From the NCBI RefSeq assembly GCF_005884405.1, contig NZ_VCAO01000001.1:180304-244303 (forward strand): a stretch of 64,000 nucleotides of DNA. The letters run 5' to 3'. The DNA is from Qipengyuania marisflavi (GTDB lineage Bacteria > Pseudomonadota > Alphaproteobacteria > Sphingomonadales > Sphingomonadaceae). Position 1 is the stretch's first letter; each line of letters opens with the position of its first letter. The position numbers were made by a program, and so were the translations under genes. Shown piece by piece: positions 1 to 9,851 of the stretch. The notes under the pieces were generated by a model. The model did not search any database. It was not told where the DNA came from and saw only the letters and a program-made list of their open reading frames with translations.

Positions 1-336
1 AACACACTCATTGGCGACGCTGATGTGTTTGCGCTCGACCCACCCATGTGCGTGGCAATGGCAAAATTTTCTCCGGCGAGAGACTATGATGCGAACCGAC
101 ACGCCAATGTGATCGACGGAGATTACGTTGGCGACCGCACTGACATCTTGCGTCTAGAAATGGCTGATGGGTCAACGATGAAGAGTGAGGCAATCTCAAT
201 CCAAGACTATCCTACGTTGGATGAGCGCCAGGTTGATTTGATTGGGATATTTGAGCCGAGCTTTGATGAGCTTTTCAAAGAGCACCCGAGTTACACGGCG
301 TATTGGCAGGCAGTCTGCTACAGGCCCGCTCCGTGA
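1..336 (+). CDS. Unrecognised protein, 5' end outside the window
   Basis: The frame is open from base 1 without a stop, so the gene probably begins upstream; an in-frame GTG at 25 would give 103 residues. I do not recognise a family. The protein is soluble-looking and acidic, with a C-terminal stretch rich in Phe, Glu and Tyr (IFEPSFDELFKEHPSYTAYW). It ends at a TGA seven bases before a degenerate palindromic repeat (343-377). Base composition is less GC-rich than the core genes, which suggests an accessory gene, but coding status rests only on the open frame and reasonable amino-acid composition. Confidence 0.5.
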   Translation, partial: NTLIGDADVFALDPPMCVAMAKFSPARDYDANRHANVIDGDYVGDRTDILRLEMADGSTMKSEAISIQDYPTLDERQVDLIGIFEPSFDELFKEHPSYTAYWQAVCYRPAP

Positions 337-342
337 GAAAGC

Positions 343-377
343 TGTCCGACGGCAAACGACCCAGTTGCAGACATTCC
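343..377. repeat. Palindromic intergenic repeat, copy A
   Basis: Copy with the core GTCCG..CAAACGACCC..TTGC.GACATTCC, degenerate in both arms. It resembles 57216-57245 (arms TCCGCAA/TTGCGGA around ACGACCCCA) and, less closely, 57793-57826 and 946-976. All four copies sit beside small accessory genes in this window. Confidence 0.55.
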
Positions 378-443
378 GCTGAGGTGACACTATCCGCATC
401 CATCAACAAGGAAGTGGCTCCGCGAGGGACTGGTTATGCGCTT

Positions 444-947
444 ATGGGCGCAACAGTGCTGGCCTATCTCTCACGGCCTTGGTCTTGCACCTCGGCCCTG
501 TCCCAGTTCGCCCCAGAAGACGCTGTTCCGTATGCGCAATTCGACTACCACGGCGTCGGCGCGATCTTAGCGTGGTTAGCCGCACTGATCTTCGCCGCTC
601 CAATACTATGGCTCGCGCGGAAGGTGTTTCTAGATCGAGCGGCCACCTTGCGCATTTTTGGTCGCGGGCCAAATGCGAAGTCCACGGTAGTATGTATCCT
701 CATTGCACTGGCGATAGGCGCGCCGATGCATTCCCAACTCTCCTACCTCATAGGTTTGCCGATCGGCGTTACCGCGCCGATCATTGTCAGTTCGCTGATC
801 TGGCTGCTGATAGTAGAAATTGGTCGCACAGCGGCAGTGGAGGGCCACCCACTCAGCAAACGCGCTATCCGCGTGGCGGTAGTCGTGGCATCGCTGGTGA
901 CAGTCCCGAAGCTGGCGCTGACCGGATACGCCGCAATCAACGGCTGA
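444..947 (+). CDS. Small integral membrane protein, unknown function
   Basis: 167 residues from the ATG at 444. The open frame extends back to a TTG at 303, but that would overlap the preceding gene and the repeat, so the ATG before the hydrophobic part is preferred; GTG codons at 384 and 414 remain possible. Three to four hydrophobic segments are visible (about residues 40-60, 78-95, 104-124, 140-160). I recognise no domain. The TGA stop lies exactly at the left edge of repeat copy D, and copy A lies upstream, so the gene is bracketed by repeats in the same way as the unrelated membrane gene at 57244-57771. Confidence 0.55.
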   Translation: MGATVLAYLSRPWSCTSALSQFAPEDAVPYAQFDYHGVGAILAWLAALIFAAPILWLARKVFLDRAATLRIFGRGPNAKSTVVCILIALAIGAPMHSQLSYLIGLPIGVTAPIIVSSLIWLLIVEIGRTAAVEGHPLSKRAIRVAVVVASLVTVPKLALTGYAAING

Positions 948-976
948 ATGTCCGCTTCCCACCCCAAACCCGTCGC
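946..976. repeat. Palindromic intergenic repeat, half copy D
   Basis: Begins GAATGTCCGCTTCCCACCCC and keeps the left arm; the right arm is decayed. The stop codon of the upstream membrane gene overlaps its first bases (GCTGAATGTCCGC). The identical junction occurs on the minus strand at 57236-57248. Confidence 0.45.
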
Positions 977-985
977 ACGCTCTTG

Positions 986-2662
986 CTACACTACCGCCGA
1001 ATTTGCCGCGCTGAGCACCGCCCGGACGCTTGCCGTCGCGACATCCTCGTCGATGCCGACGCCCCAGATGGTACGGCCGTCGGGGGTGCGGCATTCCAGA
1101 TAGGCTGCAGCGCGGGCATCACGGCCGGTGCCAAGGGCGTGCTCGGTGTAATCGGCGATTTCGATCTTCAGGCCGAAGCTTTCCTCGATAGTGGTCACGA
1201 CTGACGAGATCAGGCCGTTGCCGCGCCCGCTGACGGTCTGCTGCGTGCCGTCCACGGCGATGGTGCCGAGGAACAGGCGCGTGCCATCGGCGGCGCGGCG
1301 TTCTTCATAGGCCACCAGCTGGAAATGCCGGGGCTGGGTCTGGATATGATAGGCGGTGCGGAACGCTTCCCAGATGTCGGGCGCGGTCAGTTCGCGGCCC
1401 AGGCGGTCGGCCATGCGCTGGACATGCGGGCTGAAATCGGCCTGCATTTTCTTGGGCAGTTTGAGGCCCTGATCCTGTTCCAGCACCCAGGCAAACCCGC
1501 CCTTGCCGCTTTGCGAATTGACGCGGATCACCGCTTCATAGCTGCGGCCCAGATCGGCGGGATCAATGGGGAGATATGGCACGCGCCAATGCTCTTCATT
1601 CTGCCGGCCATGCGCGGCAAAGCCCTTTTTGATCGCGTCTTGATGGCTGCCCGAAAAGGCGGTGTAAACCAGCTCGCCGCCATAGGGATGGCGTTGGTGG
1701 ACGGGGATCTGGTTGCAATATTCGACGGTCTCGATCACGCGGTCGATATTGGAGAAATCGATCTTGGGATCAATACCTTGGGTGTACATATTGAGAGCCA
1801 TTGTAACCAGACAGCAATTGCCCGTACGCTCGCCATTGCCGAACAAACAACCCTCCACACGGTCGGCCCCGGCCATCAGCCCCAGTTCAGCCGCAGCCAC
1901 GCCGGTGCCGCGATCATTGTGCGTGTGCAGGCTGATCACCGCGCTTTGCCGGTTGGGCAGATTGCGGATGAAATATTCGACCTGATCGGCATAGATATTG
2001 GGCGTCGCCGCCTCCACCGTGGCGGGCAGGTTGAGAATTACCGGACGGTCGGGCGTGGGGGCGAGCGTGGTCATCACCGCTTCGCAAACCTCAAGGCTGA
2101 AATCCAGCTCGGCGGTTGAGAAGGTTTCGGGGCTGTATTGGAAATGCCAGTCTGTGTCCGGGCGCTTGGCGGCTTCGTCCCGCATCACCTTGGCGCCTGC
2201 CACCGCGATCTGCTTCACCTGTTCACGGCTCATGGCGAACACGATCTCGCGCCACGCGGGGCTGACGGCGTTGTAGAGATGGACGATAGCAGAGCGCGCC
2301 CCGGACAGGCTGGCAAAGCTAGTGCGGATCAGATCCTCGCGGCTTTGTGTTAGCACCTGCACCACCACATCGTCTGGCACGCGGCCGGAATGGATCAGGC
2401 CGGAGATGAAATCGAACTCGGTCGCGCCCGCGCTGGGGAAACCGACTTCGATCTCCTTCACGCCAATTTCCACCAGCATATCAAAGAACCGGTTCTTCTT
2501 ATGCGCGTCCATCGGATCGACAATCGCCTGATTGCCGTCGCGCAGATCGGTGGATAGCCAGCGCGGCGGCGCGATAATCGTGCGGGTCGGCCACTGGCGG
2601 TCGGTCAGCGGGACTTGGGGAAACGGCGCATATTTGACGCCGGGATCGCGGAGCATGGTCAT
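986..2662 (-). CDS. leuA: 2-isopropylmalate synthase
   Basis: Condenses 2-oxoisovalerate with acetyl-CoA, the committed step of leucine synthesis. 558 residues, the long fungal/actinobacterial-like LeuA class rather than the 520-residue enterobacterial one. Visible motifs: DLRDGNQ (39-45, metal and substrate binding), HTHNDRG (246-252, metal-binding histidines) and GNGERTGN (275-282). The C-terminal 130 residues form the regulatory leucine-binding domain of the family. Two ATGs (residues 1 and 3) are equally possible starts. It lies downstream of ilvB-ilvN-ilvC on the same strand but is separated by a 246-base gap with its own hairpin, so it is probably transcribed or controlled separately. 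Confidence 0.97.
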   Translation of the reverse strand: MTMLRDPGVKYAPFPQVPLTDRQWPTRTIIAPPRWLSTDLRDGNQAIVDPMDAHKKNRFFDMLVEIGVKEIEVGFPSAGATEFDFISGLIHSGRVPDDVVVQVLTQSREDLIRTSFASLSGARSAIVHLYNAVSPAWREIVFAMSREQVKQIAVAGAKVMRDEAAKRPDTDWHFQYSPETFSTAELDFSLEVCEAVMTTLAPTPDRPVILNLPATVEAATPNIYADQVEYFIRNLPNRQSAVISLHTHNDRGTGVAAAELGLMAGADRVEGCLFGNGERTGNCCLVTMALNMYTQGIDPKIDFSNIDRVIETVEYCNQIPVHQRHPYGGELVYTAFSGSHQDAIKKGFAAHGRQNEEHWRVPYLPIDPADLGRSYEAVIRVNSQSGKGGFAWVLEQDQGLKLPKKMQADFSPHVQRMADRLGRELTAPDIWEAFRTAYHIQTQPRHFQLVAYEERRAADGTRLFLGTIAVDGTQQTVSGRGNGLISSVVTTIEESFGLKIEIADYTEHALGTGRDARAAAYLECRTPDGRTIWGVGIDEDVATASVRAVLSAANSAVV

Positions 2663-2707
2663 GAAGATGTCTCGAAACGGTCGGTCTGCGGGGGGAGGAT
2701 GACTGCG

Positions 2708-2807
2708 GCCCTTGGGTGCGGATCGCGCACCGTTCAGGCACGCAATCTCACGCCCAAGGGCGGATTAGTCGCAGAATGTGTCCGTTGCGGATCATAGGCT
2801 CGGGCAT
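2708..2807 (-). promoter_or_regulatory. Possible leuA leader: short reading frame plus hairpin
   Basis: On the minus strand a 9-bp stem (2753-2761 with 2708-2716, GCCCTTGGG/CCCAAGGGC) lies upstream of leuA. A short frame beginning ATG at 2807 or 2795 encodes (MPEP)MIRNGHILRLIRPWA and stops at 2748 inside the 5' side of the stem; it carries Ile, Ile, Leu, Leu and Ile codons. A TATGAT hexamer at 2791-2796 overlaps the second ATG, which would place the transcript start inside the frame and argues against one of the two readings. No U-rich tail follows the stem, so a classical terminator is not evident. Confidence 0.3.
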
Positions 2808-2908
2808 TGCGTAAAATGTCGCAGGGCGCAAGGCTTGCTTGGCTTTTCTGTCGCCGACCCAGCATTAGCAGGGTCAATTGTTGCAAACCTGTCGCGCCGT
2901 CAGCGGCC

Positions 2909-3955
<1,047 letters not shown>

Positions 3956-4471
3956 TTAAATGGTATCAGCGCCGCGGATCATTCCGACAATTCCCGACCG
4001 CCCGACCTCGACCAGCCCCAGCTCGCGCATCAGCGCAATGAAGCTGTCGATCTTGTCAGGCGCGCCGGTGATCGCGAACACGAAACTGCTGGTGGTGGTA
4101 TCGACGACATTGGCGCGGAACAGTTCGGCAATGCGCAGCGCCTCGACGCGGGCATCGCCTTTGCCGGCCACCTTGACCAGTGCCAGCTCGCGTTCGACAT
4201 GCGGCCCGGCCTCGGTCAGATCGGTAACCTTGTGAACCGGCACCAGCCGCTCCAGCTGCGCGCGGATCTGGTCGATCACCGGCTCGGGGCCATTGGTGAC
4301 GATGGTGATCCGGCTGATCGCGTGGTTCTCGGAAATATCCGCTACGGTCAGGCTGTCGATATTATAACCGCGCGCGGTGAACAGCCCGGCGATCTTGGCC
4401 AGAATGCCCGCTTCATTGTCGACCGTCACGGTCAGCACGTGGCGTGCGGAGATTTCCTCGGGGATTTTCAT
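3956..4471 (-). CDS. ilvN: Acetolactate synthase small (regulatory) subunit
   Basis: 171 residues with an N-terminal ACT domain (HVLTVTVDNEAGILAKIAGL) and the conserved C-terminal half of the IlvH/IlvN family; it confers valine feedback on the catalytic subunit. The frame is open further upstream, but the ATG at 4471 is only two bases after the ilvB TGA and gives the family-standard N terminus, so the two subunits are translationally adjacent. Confidence 0.97.
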   Translation of the reverse strand: MKIPEEISARHVLTVTVDNEAGILAKIAGLFTARGYNIDSLTVADISENHAISRITIVTNGPEPVIDQIRAQLERLVPVHKVTDLTEAGPHVERELALVKVAGKGDARVEALRIAELFRANVVDTTTSSFVFAITGAPDKIDSFIALMRELGLVEVGRSGIVGMIRGADTI

Positions 4472-4473
4472 GG

Positions 4474-6222
4474 TCACACCAGCGCCTTTGCTTCGTCGTC
4501 CATCGTTCCCGCGACCTGATCGCCATACAGTAGCATTTCGGTATGCGCCGCGCCGCTGGGGATCATGGGATAGCAATTGGCGTCTTTTGACACCATGCAA
4601 TCGACCATCACCGGCCCGTCATGCGCCAGCATTGCGGCGATTCCGGCGTCGAGCTGGCTTTCATCCTCGATGCGAATACCCTTCCAGCCATAAGCCTCTG
4701 CCAGTGCCACGAAATCGGGCAGGCTGTCGGAATAGCTGTTGGAATAGCGGCTTTCATAGGTCAGTTCCTGCCACTGGCGGACCATGCCCATATATTCATT
4801 GTTGAGGATGAACACCTTGACCGGCAGGCGGTACTGGCTGGCGGTGCCCAGTTCCTGAATGTTCATCTGGATCGAGGCCTCGCCCGCGATATCGATCACC
4901 AGCGCATCGGGATTGCCCAGCTGCGCCCCGATGGCGGCGGGCAGGCCATAACCCATAGTGCCGAGCCCGCCCGAGGTGAGCCATTTGTTCGGCGCATCGA
5001 AGCCGAAATATTGCGCCGCCCACATCTGGTGCTGGCCAACTTCGGTGGTGATGATCGGATCGTGATCACGGGTCAGCGCAAACAGCCGCTCGACCGCCTT
5101 TTGCGGCATAAGGGAATCCGTGCGCGGCGGATAGGCGAGGCAATCGCGGGCGCGCCAGCCGGTGATGCGCGCTTTCCATTCGCCCAGATCAGCCGCCGTG
5201 CGGTCGCTCCAGGCGTCGCATAATTGGCCCAGCACCTGTGCGCAATCGCCGACAATGCCCAGGTCGACGGGAACGATCTTGTTGATGCTGGCCCGGTCGA
5301 TATCGATATGGATTTTCTTCGCCTCGGGCGCAAAAGCGTCCAGCCGTCCGGTCACGCGGTCATCGAAGCGCGCGCCGACTGCAATGATCAGATCGGCGCG
5401 GTTCATGGCCATATTGGCTTCATAAGTGCCGTGCATCCCCAGCATCCCCAGCCAGTCTGGATGGGTAGCGGGGAAAGCACCAAGGCCCATCAGCGTGCTG
5501 GTAACCGGCGCGCCGGTGCCCTGCTGCAATTGCCGCAGCAATTGCGCAGCACGCGGGCCACCATTGATCACGCCGCCGCCGGTATAAAACACCGGCCGTT
5601 CAGCCTGCGCAATCATGGCGATGGCTTCGGAAATCTCGGCATCACTGCCCGCAACGCGCGGCTGATAGCGGTGCGAGGCAAGGGGGACGCGCTCGGTCCC
5701 CTCATTACCGGACAGTGCGATCTGCACATCCTTGGGGATGTCGACCAGAACCGGACCGGGCCGCCCGGTGGTGGCGATGCGGAACGCCTCATCAATGGTC
5801 GCCGCCAGTTTGTCAGGGTCTTTGACGAGGTAGTTATGTTTCGTGCAATGCCGCGTCAGGCCGATGGTGTCGGCTTCCTGAAAGGCGTCGGTGCCGATCA
5901 GGGCAGTGGGCACCTGTCCGGTGATCACCACCAGCGGGATCGAATCCATATAGGCATCGGCAATCCCGGTCACCGCATTGGTCGCGCCGGGGCCACTGGT
6001 GACCAGCACCACGCCGGGCTTGCCGGTCGATCGGGCATAGCCTTCCGCCGCATGCGCCGCGCCTGCCTCGTGCCGCACCAGAATATGGCGCAGGCGAGTG
6101 TCGGCGAACAATTCGTCATAGATCGGCAGCACCGCGCCGCCGGGATATCCGAACACGAATTCCACGCCCTGGCGAACCAGGCAGTCGATCAGGATGGCCG
6201 CGCCGCTGCGCTCCGCACTCAA
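4474..6222 (-). CDS. ilvB: Acetolactate synthase large (catalytic) subunit
   Basis: Thiamine-diphosphate enzyme that makes acetolactate and acetohydroxybutyrate. 582 residues with the three TPP-enzyme domains: the N-terminal [14 protein letters not shown] and [17 protein letters not shown] segment carries the catalytic Glu, and the C-terminal cofactor region has [12 protein letters not shown] with [12 protein letters not shown]. The start is a TTG at 6220-6222, supported by GGAG eight bases upstream (plus strand 6231-6234) and by the lack of a closer ATG. It heads ilvBNC and is preceded by a terminator-like hairpin (6251-6282). Confidence 0.97.
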   Translation of the reverse strand: MSAERSGAAILIDCLVRQGVEFVFGYPGGAVLPIYDELFADTRLRHILVRHEAGAAHAAEGYARSTGKPGVVLVTSGPGATNAVTGIADAYMDSIPLVVITGQVPTALIGTDAFQEADTIGLTRHCTKHNYLVKDPDKLAATIDEAFRIATTGRPGPVLVDIPKDVQIALSGNEGTERVPLASHRYQPRVAGSDAEISEAIAMIAQAERPVFYTGGGVINGGPRAAQLLRQLQQGTGAPVTSTLMGLGAFPATHPDWLGMLGMHGTYEANMAMNRADLIIAVGARFDDRVTGRLDAFAPEAKKIHIDIDRASINKIVPVDLGIVGDCAQVLGQLCDAWSDRTAADLGEWKARITGWRARDCLAYPPRTDSLMPQKAVERLFALTRDHDPIITTEVGQHQMWAAQYFGFDAPNKWLTSGGLGTMGYGLPAAIGAQLGNPDALVIDIAGEASIQMNIQELGTASQYRLPVKVFILNNEYMGMVRQWQELTYESRYSNSYSDSLPDFVALAEAYGWKGIRIEDESQLDAGIAAMLAHDGPVMVDCMVSKDANCYPMIPSGAAHTEMLLYGDQVAGTMDDEAKALV

Positions 6223-6250
6223 GAGAATTCTCCATTCAAAAGATACAAAT

Positions 6251-6282
6251 CGGCCCGGTGCTGGGGTCTTAGCACCGGGCCG
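6251..6282 (-). terminator. Attenuator-like hairpin in the ilvB leader
   Basis: Perfect 12-bp inverted repeat (CGGCCCGGTGCT / AGCACCGGGCCG) with an 8-base loop. On the minus strand it is followed by ATTTGTATCTTTT, a U-rich tail, and then by the ilvB ribosome site. It lies 30 to 60 bases upstream of the ilvB start and far enough from miaA to serve either as the miaA terminator or, more likely given the promoter at 6293-6321, as a regulated terminator of the ilv leader. Confidence 0.7.
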
Positions 6283-6286
6283 ACAT
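6269..6286 (-). CDS. Candidate ilv leader pentapeptide (MSARC)
   Basis: ATG TCG GCC CGG TGC TAA. The ATG is the seventh base downstream of the proposed -10 box, so the transcript could start on it and be translated leaderless. The stop codon is in the loop of the 6251-6282 hairpin and the coding part is the 5' arm, so a translating ribosome would block the stem. An in-frame GTG four codons earlier would give an octapeptide adding Ile and Leu. No Shine-Dalgarno sequence is present for either start. Confidence 0.4.
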   Translation of the reverse strand: MSARC

Positions 6287-6292
6287 GAGGAT

Positions 6293-6321
6293 CACTATGG
6301 CTAAGTTGATTTCAGTGTCAA
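6293..6321 (-). promoter_or_regulatory. Putative sigma-70 promoter of ilvBNC
   Basis: On the minus strand: TTGACA (6316-6321), exact 17-base spacer, ATAGTG (6293-6298). The -35 box overlaps the miaA stop codon. The predicted start point is at about 6286. Confidence 0.55.
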
Positions 6322-7271
6322 GATGCTTTTTGAAACAATGATACAAAAATATCGGCAATTGCAGCTGTTTTGTTATCAACACGCGGCCAGTCAGCAGGCA
6401 TCTGCCGCCTGAACCACGTGTATTGACGCTTGCCATATTGCCGTGTGGCGGTCTGGCCAGCGGTGATTGCTTGATCACGCAATAGATCGCCTTGCAGCAG
6501 CGCTGTAATCTCGGGCACGCCGATGGCGCGCATCACCGGCAGCGCAGGGTCAAGCTGGCGTGCCAGCAGCGCCGTTACCTCTGCGATAGCGCCGCCTTCC
6601 AGCATCAGAGTGAAGCGCCTGTCGCAGCGTTCGTAAAGCCATTCGCGGTCGGGCAGCAGTATTGCCGGATGCAGGGAAACTTCCTTCGCGATCCCGCCAG
6701 TTTTCTTGCCCTGCCAATCAGTCAGAGGCCTTCCAGTTGAGCGGATCACTTCCAGTGCGCGAGTCGTGCGGGCGCTGTCGGCGGGCGCAAGGCGGGCTGC
6801 GGCCTGCGGGTCATCGATTTCCAAAGCTGCGCGCGCGGCATCCTGTGGCATCGCCCGCACTGCGTCGCGCACGGCGGGGTCTATCGCCGGGACCGGCGCG
6901 ATGCCGTCCAGCAAGGTGCGCATATACAGGCCGGTCCCGCCGCACAGGATGGGCACCGCACCTTCATCATGCAGCGCTGTAATCTCCGCCTTGGCCGCCG
7001 CCGCCCAATCCGCTGCCGAGCAGGCTTGCTCGCCGTCCCATGCGCCGAACAGGCGATGTTCGATGCCGCCCATCTCTTCGGGCGAGGGGCGCGCCGACAG
7101 TACCCGCAGATCGGCATAGACCTGCGCACTGTCGGCATTGATCACAACGCCGCGCCGTCCATCATCAGCCAGCGTCTGCGCCAGCCGGACGGCCAGATCG
7201 CTCTTGCCGCTGGCGGTCGGCCCTGCGATGAGCGCGACCGGCGGTTTTACAGGAGTTGCAAGCGTGCTCAT
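6318..7271 (-). CDS. miaA: tRNA dimethylallyltransferase
   Basis: Transfers the dimethylallyl group to adenosine-37 of tRNAs reading UNN codons. 317 residues with the P-loop GPTASGKS at residues 17-24 and the following INADSAQVY motif that binds the tRNA. The only usable start, ATG at 7271, overlaps by 8 bases the GTG start of serB on the other strand, so the two genes are divergent with overlapping 5' ends and each promoter must lie inside the neighbour. No good ribosome site is seen before the ATG. Confidence 0.97.
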   Translation of the reverse strand: MSTLATPVKPPVALIAGPTASGKSDLAVRLAQTLADDGRRGVVINADSAQVYADLRVLSARPSPEEMGGIEHRLFGAWDGEQACSAADWAAAAKAEITALHDEGAVPILCGGTGLYMRTLLDGIAPVPAIDPAVRDAVRAMPQDAARAALEIDDPQAAARLAPADSARTTRALEVIRSTGRPLTDWQGKKTGGIAKEVSLHPAILLPDREWLYERCDRRFTLMLEGGAIAEVTALLARQLDPALPVMRAIGVPEITALLQGDLLRDQAITAGQTATRQYGKRQYTWFRRQMPADWPRVDNKTAAIADIFVSLFQKAS

Positions 7272-8160
7272 TGCCCGGCTGATAGCAGATCAGGCCCAGA
7301 TCGGTAGCGACCTGAAAACACGGCTTGATGCTGCCAGTGCCCAGTTCGATGCGGCGGGCATGCGTCTGTCGTCGGCTGCCATGGTCGATTTCGCGGGCGA
7401 TGTGCTGCAATTGTCCTTCGCTGTTGGCGATGTGCGTGCGGTGATGACAGTGCTCGACCAGCATTTTGCGGGCAGAGATATGCTGGTGGCAGAGGACACG
7501 GTCGAGCTGCCCCGGCTGTTCGTGTCGGATATGGATTCGACCATGATCGGGCAGGAATGCATTGACGAACTGGCCGACTTCGCCGGTCTGAAAGACCGCG
7601 TGGCCGCGATTACTGAACGTGCGATGCAGGGCGAGCTCGATTTCGCCAGCGCCTTGCGCGAACGGGTTGGCTTGCTGGCGGGACTGGATGAGGGGGCGAT
7701 TGACCGCTGTCTGGCAGAGCGTATTCGCCCGGTTCCCGGCGCTGCCACGCTGGTCGCCACGCTCAAGGCCAAGGGATGCCGCAGTGTGCTGGTCACCGGG
7801 GGCTTCCATCACTTTGCCGATCCAGTAGCCGAAATGCTGGGTTTTGAACGCACAGTCGGCAACCGGCTGGGTGTTGCGGGCGGCAAGCTGACCGGCGAGC
7901 TGGCCGGGCCGATCAGCGATGCCGGCACCAAGCTGGCGACGCTGGAGGAAGAGCGCGACTTGCTGGGCGAGGGTGCCCGTGTGTTGTCCACGGGCGACGG
8001 CGCGAATGATATCCCGATGATTGCGGCGGCGGATTACGGCTTCGCCTACCGCGCCAAGCCCAAGGCGCGCGATGCGGCAAACGGACGGATCGACGACGGT
8101 GATCTGACCGCAATTCTCAAACTGCTGGCAATCCCGCAGAGCGAGTGGGTGGCAGCCTGA
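7264..8160 (+). CDS. serB: Phosphoserine phosphatase
   Basis: Last step of serine synthesis. 298 residues: an N-terminal ACT-like part (1-75), then the HAD phosphatase domain with DMDST (D89 nucleophile, D91 acid/base), VTGGFHHFA (motif II region) and GDGANDIPM (motif IV). The frame is open back to 7138, but the GTG at 7264 has AGGAG eight bases upstream and gives the normal N terminus. It overlaps the miaA start on the other strand. The next gene, on the opposite strand, begins one base after its stop. Confidence 0.96.
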   Translation: MLIARLIADQAQIGSDLKTRLDAASAQFDAAGMRLSSAAMVDFAGDVLQLSFAVGDVRAVMTVLDQHFAGRDMLVAEDTVELPRLFVSDMDSTMIGQECIDELADFAGLKDRVAAITERAMQGELDFASALRERVGLLAGLDEGAIDRCLAERIRPVPGAATLVATLKAKGCRSVLVTGGFHHFADPVAEMLGFERTVGNRLGVAGGKLTGELAGPISDAGTKLATLEEERDLLGEGARVLSTGDGANDIPMIAAADYGFAYRAKPKARDAANGRIDDGDLTAILKLLAIPQSEWVAA

Positions 8161-8161
8161 G

Positions 8162-8833
8162 TTACAGCCAGCTGGCGATCTGCGTCAGCGGTTTCTTCTT
8201 CAGCGCGTGGGCCGGCACGGTGGCATCTTTCGCCGGGTGGCCCACCACCAGCACCATGACCGGCTTTTCCTGTTCGGGCCGCTGGCATATGTCGCGCAGG
8301 AATCCCATGGGCGAGGGGGTGTGAGTCAGTGTGGCCAGACCCGCCTCATGCAGCGTTGCGATCAGCATTCCGCAGGCGATCCCGACGCTTTCATTGACGT
8401 AGTAATTCTGCGTCGTCCCGTCCTCATCGATCCCGCCCTTGCGCTGGGCGAACACCACGATCAGCCACGGTGCGGTTTCCAGAAACGGCTTGTCAGGATC
8501 GGTGCCCAGCGGCCCCAAAGCCGCCAGCCATTCATCGCTTGCCTTGCCGGCATAGAACGCGTGTTCCTCGGCCTCGGCGGCTTCGCGAATCGCGCGTTTG
8601 GTTTCAGGTTTGGTGATGACTGCAAAATGCCACGGCTGATGGTTCGCACCCGAAGGCGCAGTGCCCGCCGCCTCTATCGCCGCCTCGATCACTTCGCGCG
8701 GCACCGGCTGATCGGTGAAATACCGGCAGGTGCGCCGTGTTTTCAGCCGCTCGCTCAGCGCGCGGGCGCGGGCGATGCTGTCGGCATCACTGATTTCGGG
8801 CAGGGCATAGGGGAGGGTTTCGTGATCACGCAT
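8162..8833 (-). CDS. Nitroreductase-family flavoprotein, iodotyrosine deiodinase-like
   Basis: FMN-dependent reductase fold. About 223 residues from the ATG at 8833 (a GTG at 8842 is an alternative). The N-terminal [20 protein letters not shown] and [16 protein letters not shown] are the FMN-binding motifs. The insert [19 protein letters not shown] followed by [14 protein letters not shown] matches the active-site lid of the iodotyrosine deiodinase subfamily rather than NfsA/NfsB enzymes. Bacterial members are reported to reduce halogenated tyrosines, but the physiological substrate here is unknown. It stands alone between serB and a secreted protein. Confidence 0.85.
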   Translation of the reverse strand: MRDHETLPYALPEISDADSIARARALSERLKTRRTCRYFTDQPVPREVIEAAIEAAGTAPSGANHQPWHFAVITKPETKRAIREAAEAEEHAFYAGKASDEWLAALGPLGTDPDKPFLETAPWLIVVFAQRKGGIDEDGTTQNYYVNESVGIACGMLIATLHEAGLATLTHTPSPMGFLRDICQRPEQEKPVMVLVVGHPAKDATVPAHALKKKPLTQIASWL

Positions 8834-8874
8834 AACCCCCACCCTATTGCGGCTTTACCGAAATTGCGACCGCT

Positions 8875-9243
8875 TCAATTGGACCGCGCGGTGCTCTCCC
8901 CCGTGTTGTTGTTATAATAGAGCTCGATCCGTGAGATCTTGCAGAAATTGAAGTTCCGCCAGAACACTTCCTCGCCGTCCAGCTGGTAAACCACCTTCAC
9001 ATCCCACCAGCAGGTGTCTGCAGAATTGCTGAAATCGATCCGCCATGCGTCGCCCGCATCCAGCACATCGCTGTACAATACGTCCTCTTCCCAATCATTG
9101 GCAGCGCTGGGCGAGATATACATTTCGGCGATGGTGTAGCCGGTGCGATTGACGACTGTGAGAACCTCGTCACTCGCGGCGGCGGGCGCTGACACCACGG
9201 TAAAGGCGGCAAGCATAAAGGCTGAGGCGATTGGCATTCGCAT
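8875..9243 (-). CDS. Small secreted protein, unknown function
   Basis: 122 residues from the ATG at 9243 (frame open to 9309). It has an N-terminal signal peptide (MPIASAFMLAAFTVVSAPAAA) and a mature domain with VVNRTGYTIAEMYISPS, two Cys (DTCWWDVKVVY and FNFCKISRIELYY) and a Tyr/Asn-rich end. I know similar periplasmic proteins from alphaproteobacteria only as uncharacterised. The two cysteines could form a disulfide. Confidence 0.75.
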   Translation of the reverse strand: MRMPIASAFMLAAFTVVSAPAAASDEVLTVVNRTGYTIAEMYISPSAANDWEEDVLYSDVLDAGDAWRIDFSNSADTCWWDVKVVYQLDGEEVFWRNFNFCKISRIELYYNNNTGESTARSN

Positions 9244-9340
9244 GGGTCGTGTCCCTTGACGGATACGCGTCCCTGATCGCGTGGTGCGCGCTTTACCGCA
9301 TTTGGGCAAGGGGTTTGCCAGGTGCGCGGTCTCTTCGAAC

Positions 9341-9748
9341 TCAGCGCAATTCCTTGCGGATAACCAGTTTCAGGCCCGACCACACTTCATCCACTGCGCA
9401 CACCTTGGTGTCCACCAACCCGATTGGCAGGGATATTTCGCGGATAGTGTCCTCGGTGATTTCTGAGGGGACGCCAGAGGCCTGCTTGGGCCAGCTGACC
9501 CAGATCTGCCCGTCGGGCGCGATCTGCTGGCGCAGCGTGGTCAGCTTGGCCTGCAGATCAGCGCGTTGCGTCACGAAGATATGCGCGGCGTCGATACCCT
9601 CTGCGGGATCTTTGACGAAAGTGAGTTCGAGCGCATATTCGTCGATTTCGTCGATGATGGGTTCGGGCATGGCGCTGAACCACACCCGCTGCCCGTCACG
9701 CAGCGAGAGCTTCTTGGCGAGCGGGGTGTTGGAATAGGCGGTGATCAT
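9341..9748 (-). CDS. DUF3052-type protein
   Basis: 135 residues from the ATG at 9748; an in-frame TTG at 9766 is less likely. It begins ITAYSNTPLAKKLSLRDGQRVWF and contains DGQIWVSWPKQASG, the signature of the DUF3052 family, which has no assigned activity. It is soluble with no signal peptide. It lies downstream of purL on the same strand, separated by a roughly 100-base GC-rich gap. Confidence 0.75.
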   Translation of the reverse strand: MITAYSNTPLAKKLSLRDGQRVWFSAMPEPIIDEIDEYALELTFVKDPAEGIDAAHIFVTQRADLQAKLTTLRQQIAPDGQIWVSWPKQASGVPSEITEDTIREISLPIGLVDTKVCAVDEVWSGLKLVIRKELR

Positions 9749-9851
9749 GGCTTGCTTTGAGCGCAAAAGCTTACGTGCTCAAGTGATGGTGGTCCGGGGA
9801 GGGGGTGCTGACCCCCCACCCTCGGCCCATCCCCAGGGGGAGGGGAGAAGA

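Noticed and set aside
9749..9851. GC-rich inverted repeat (GGGGGT/ACCCCC) after purL as terminator
   Set aside because: The stem is only six pairs in a G/C-rich tract with no T-run, so it is not distinguishable from chance.
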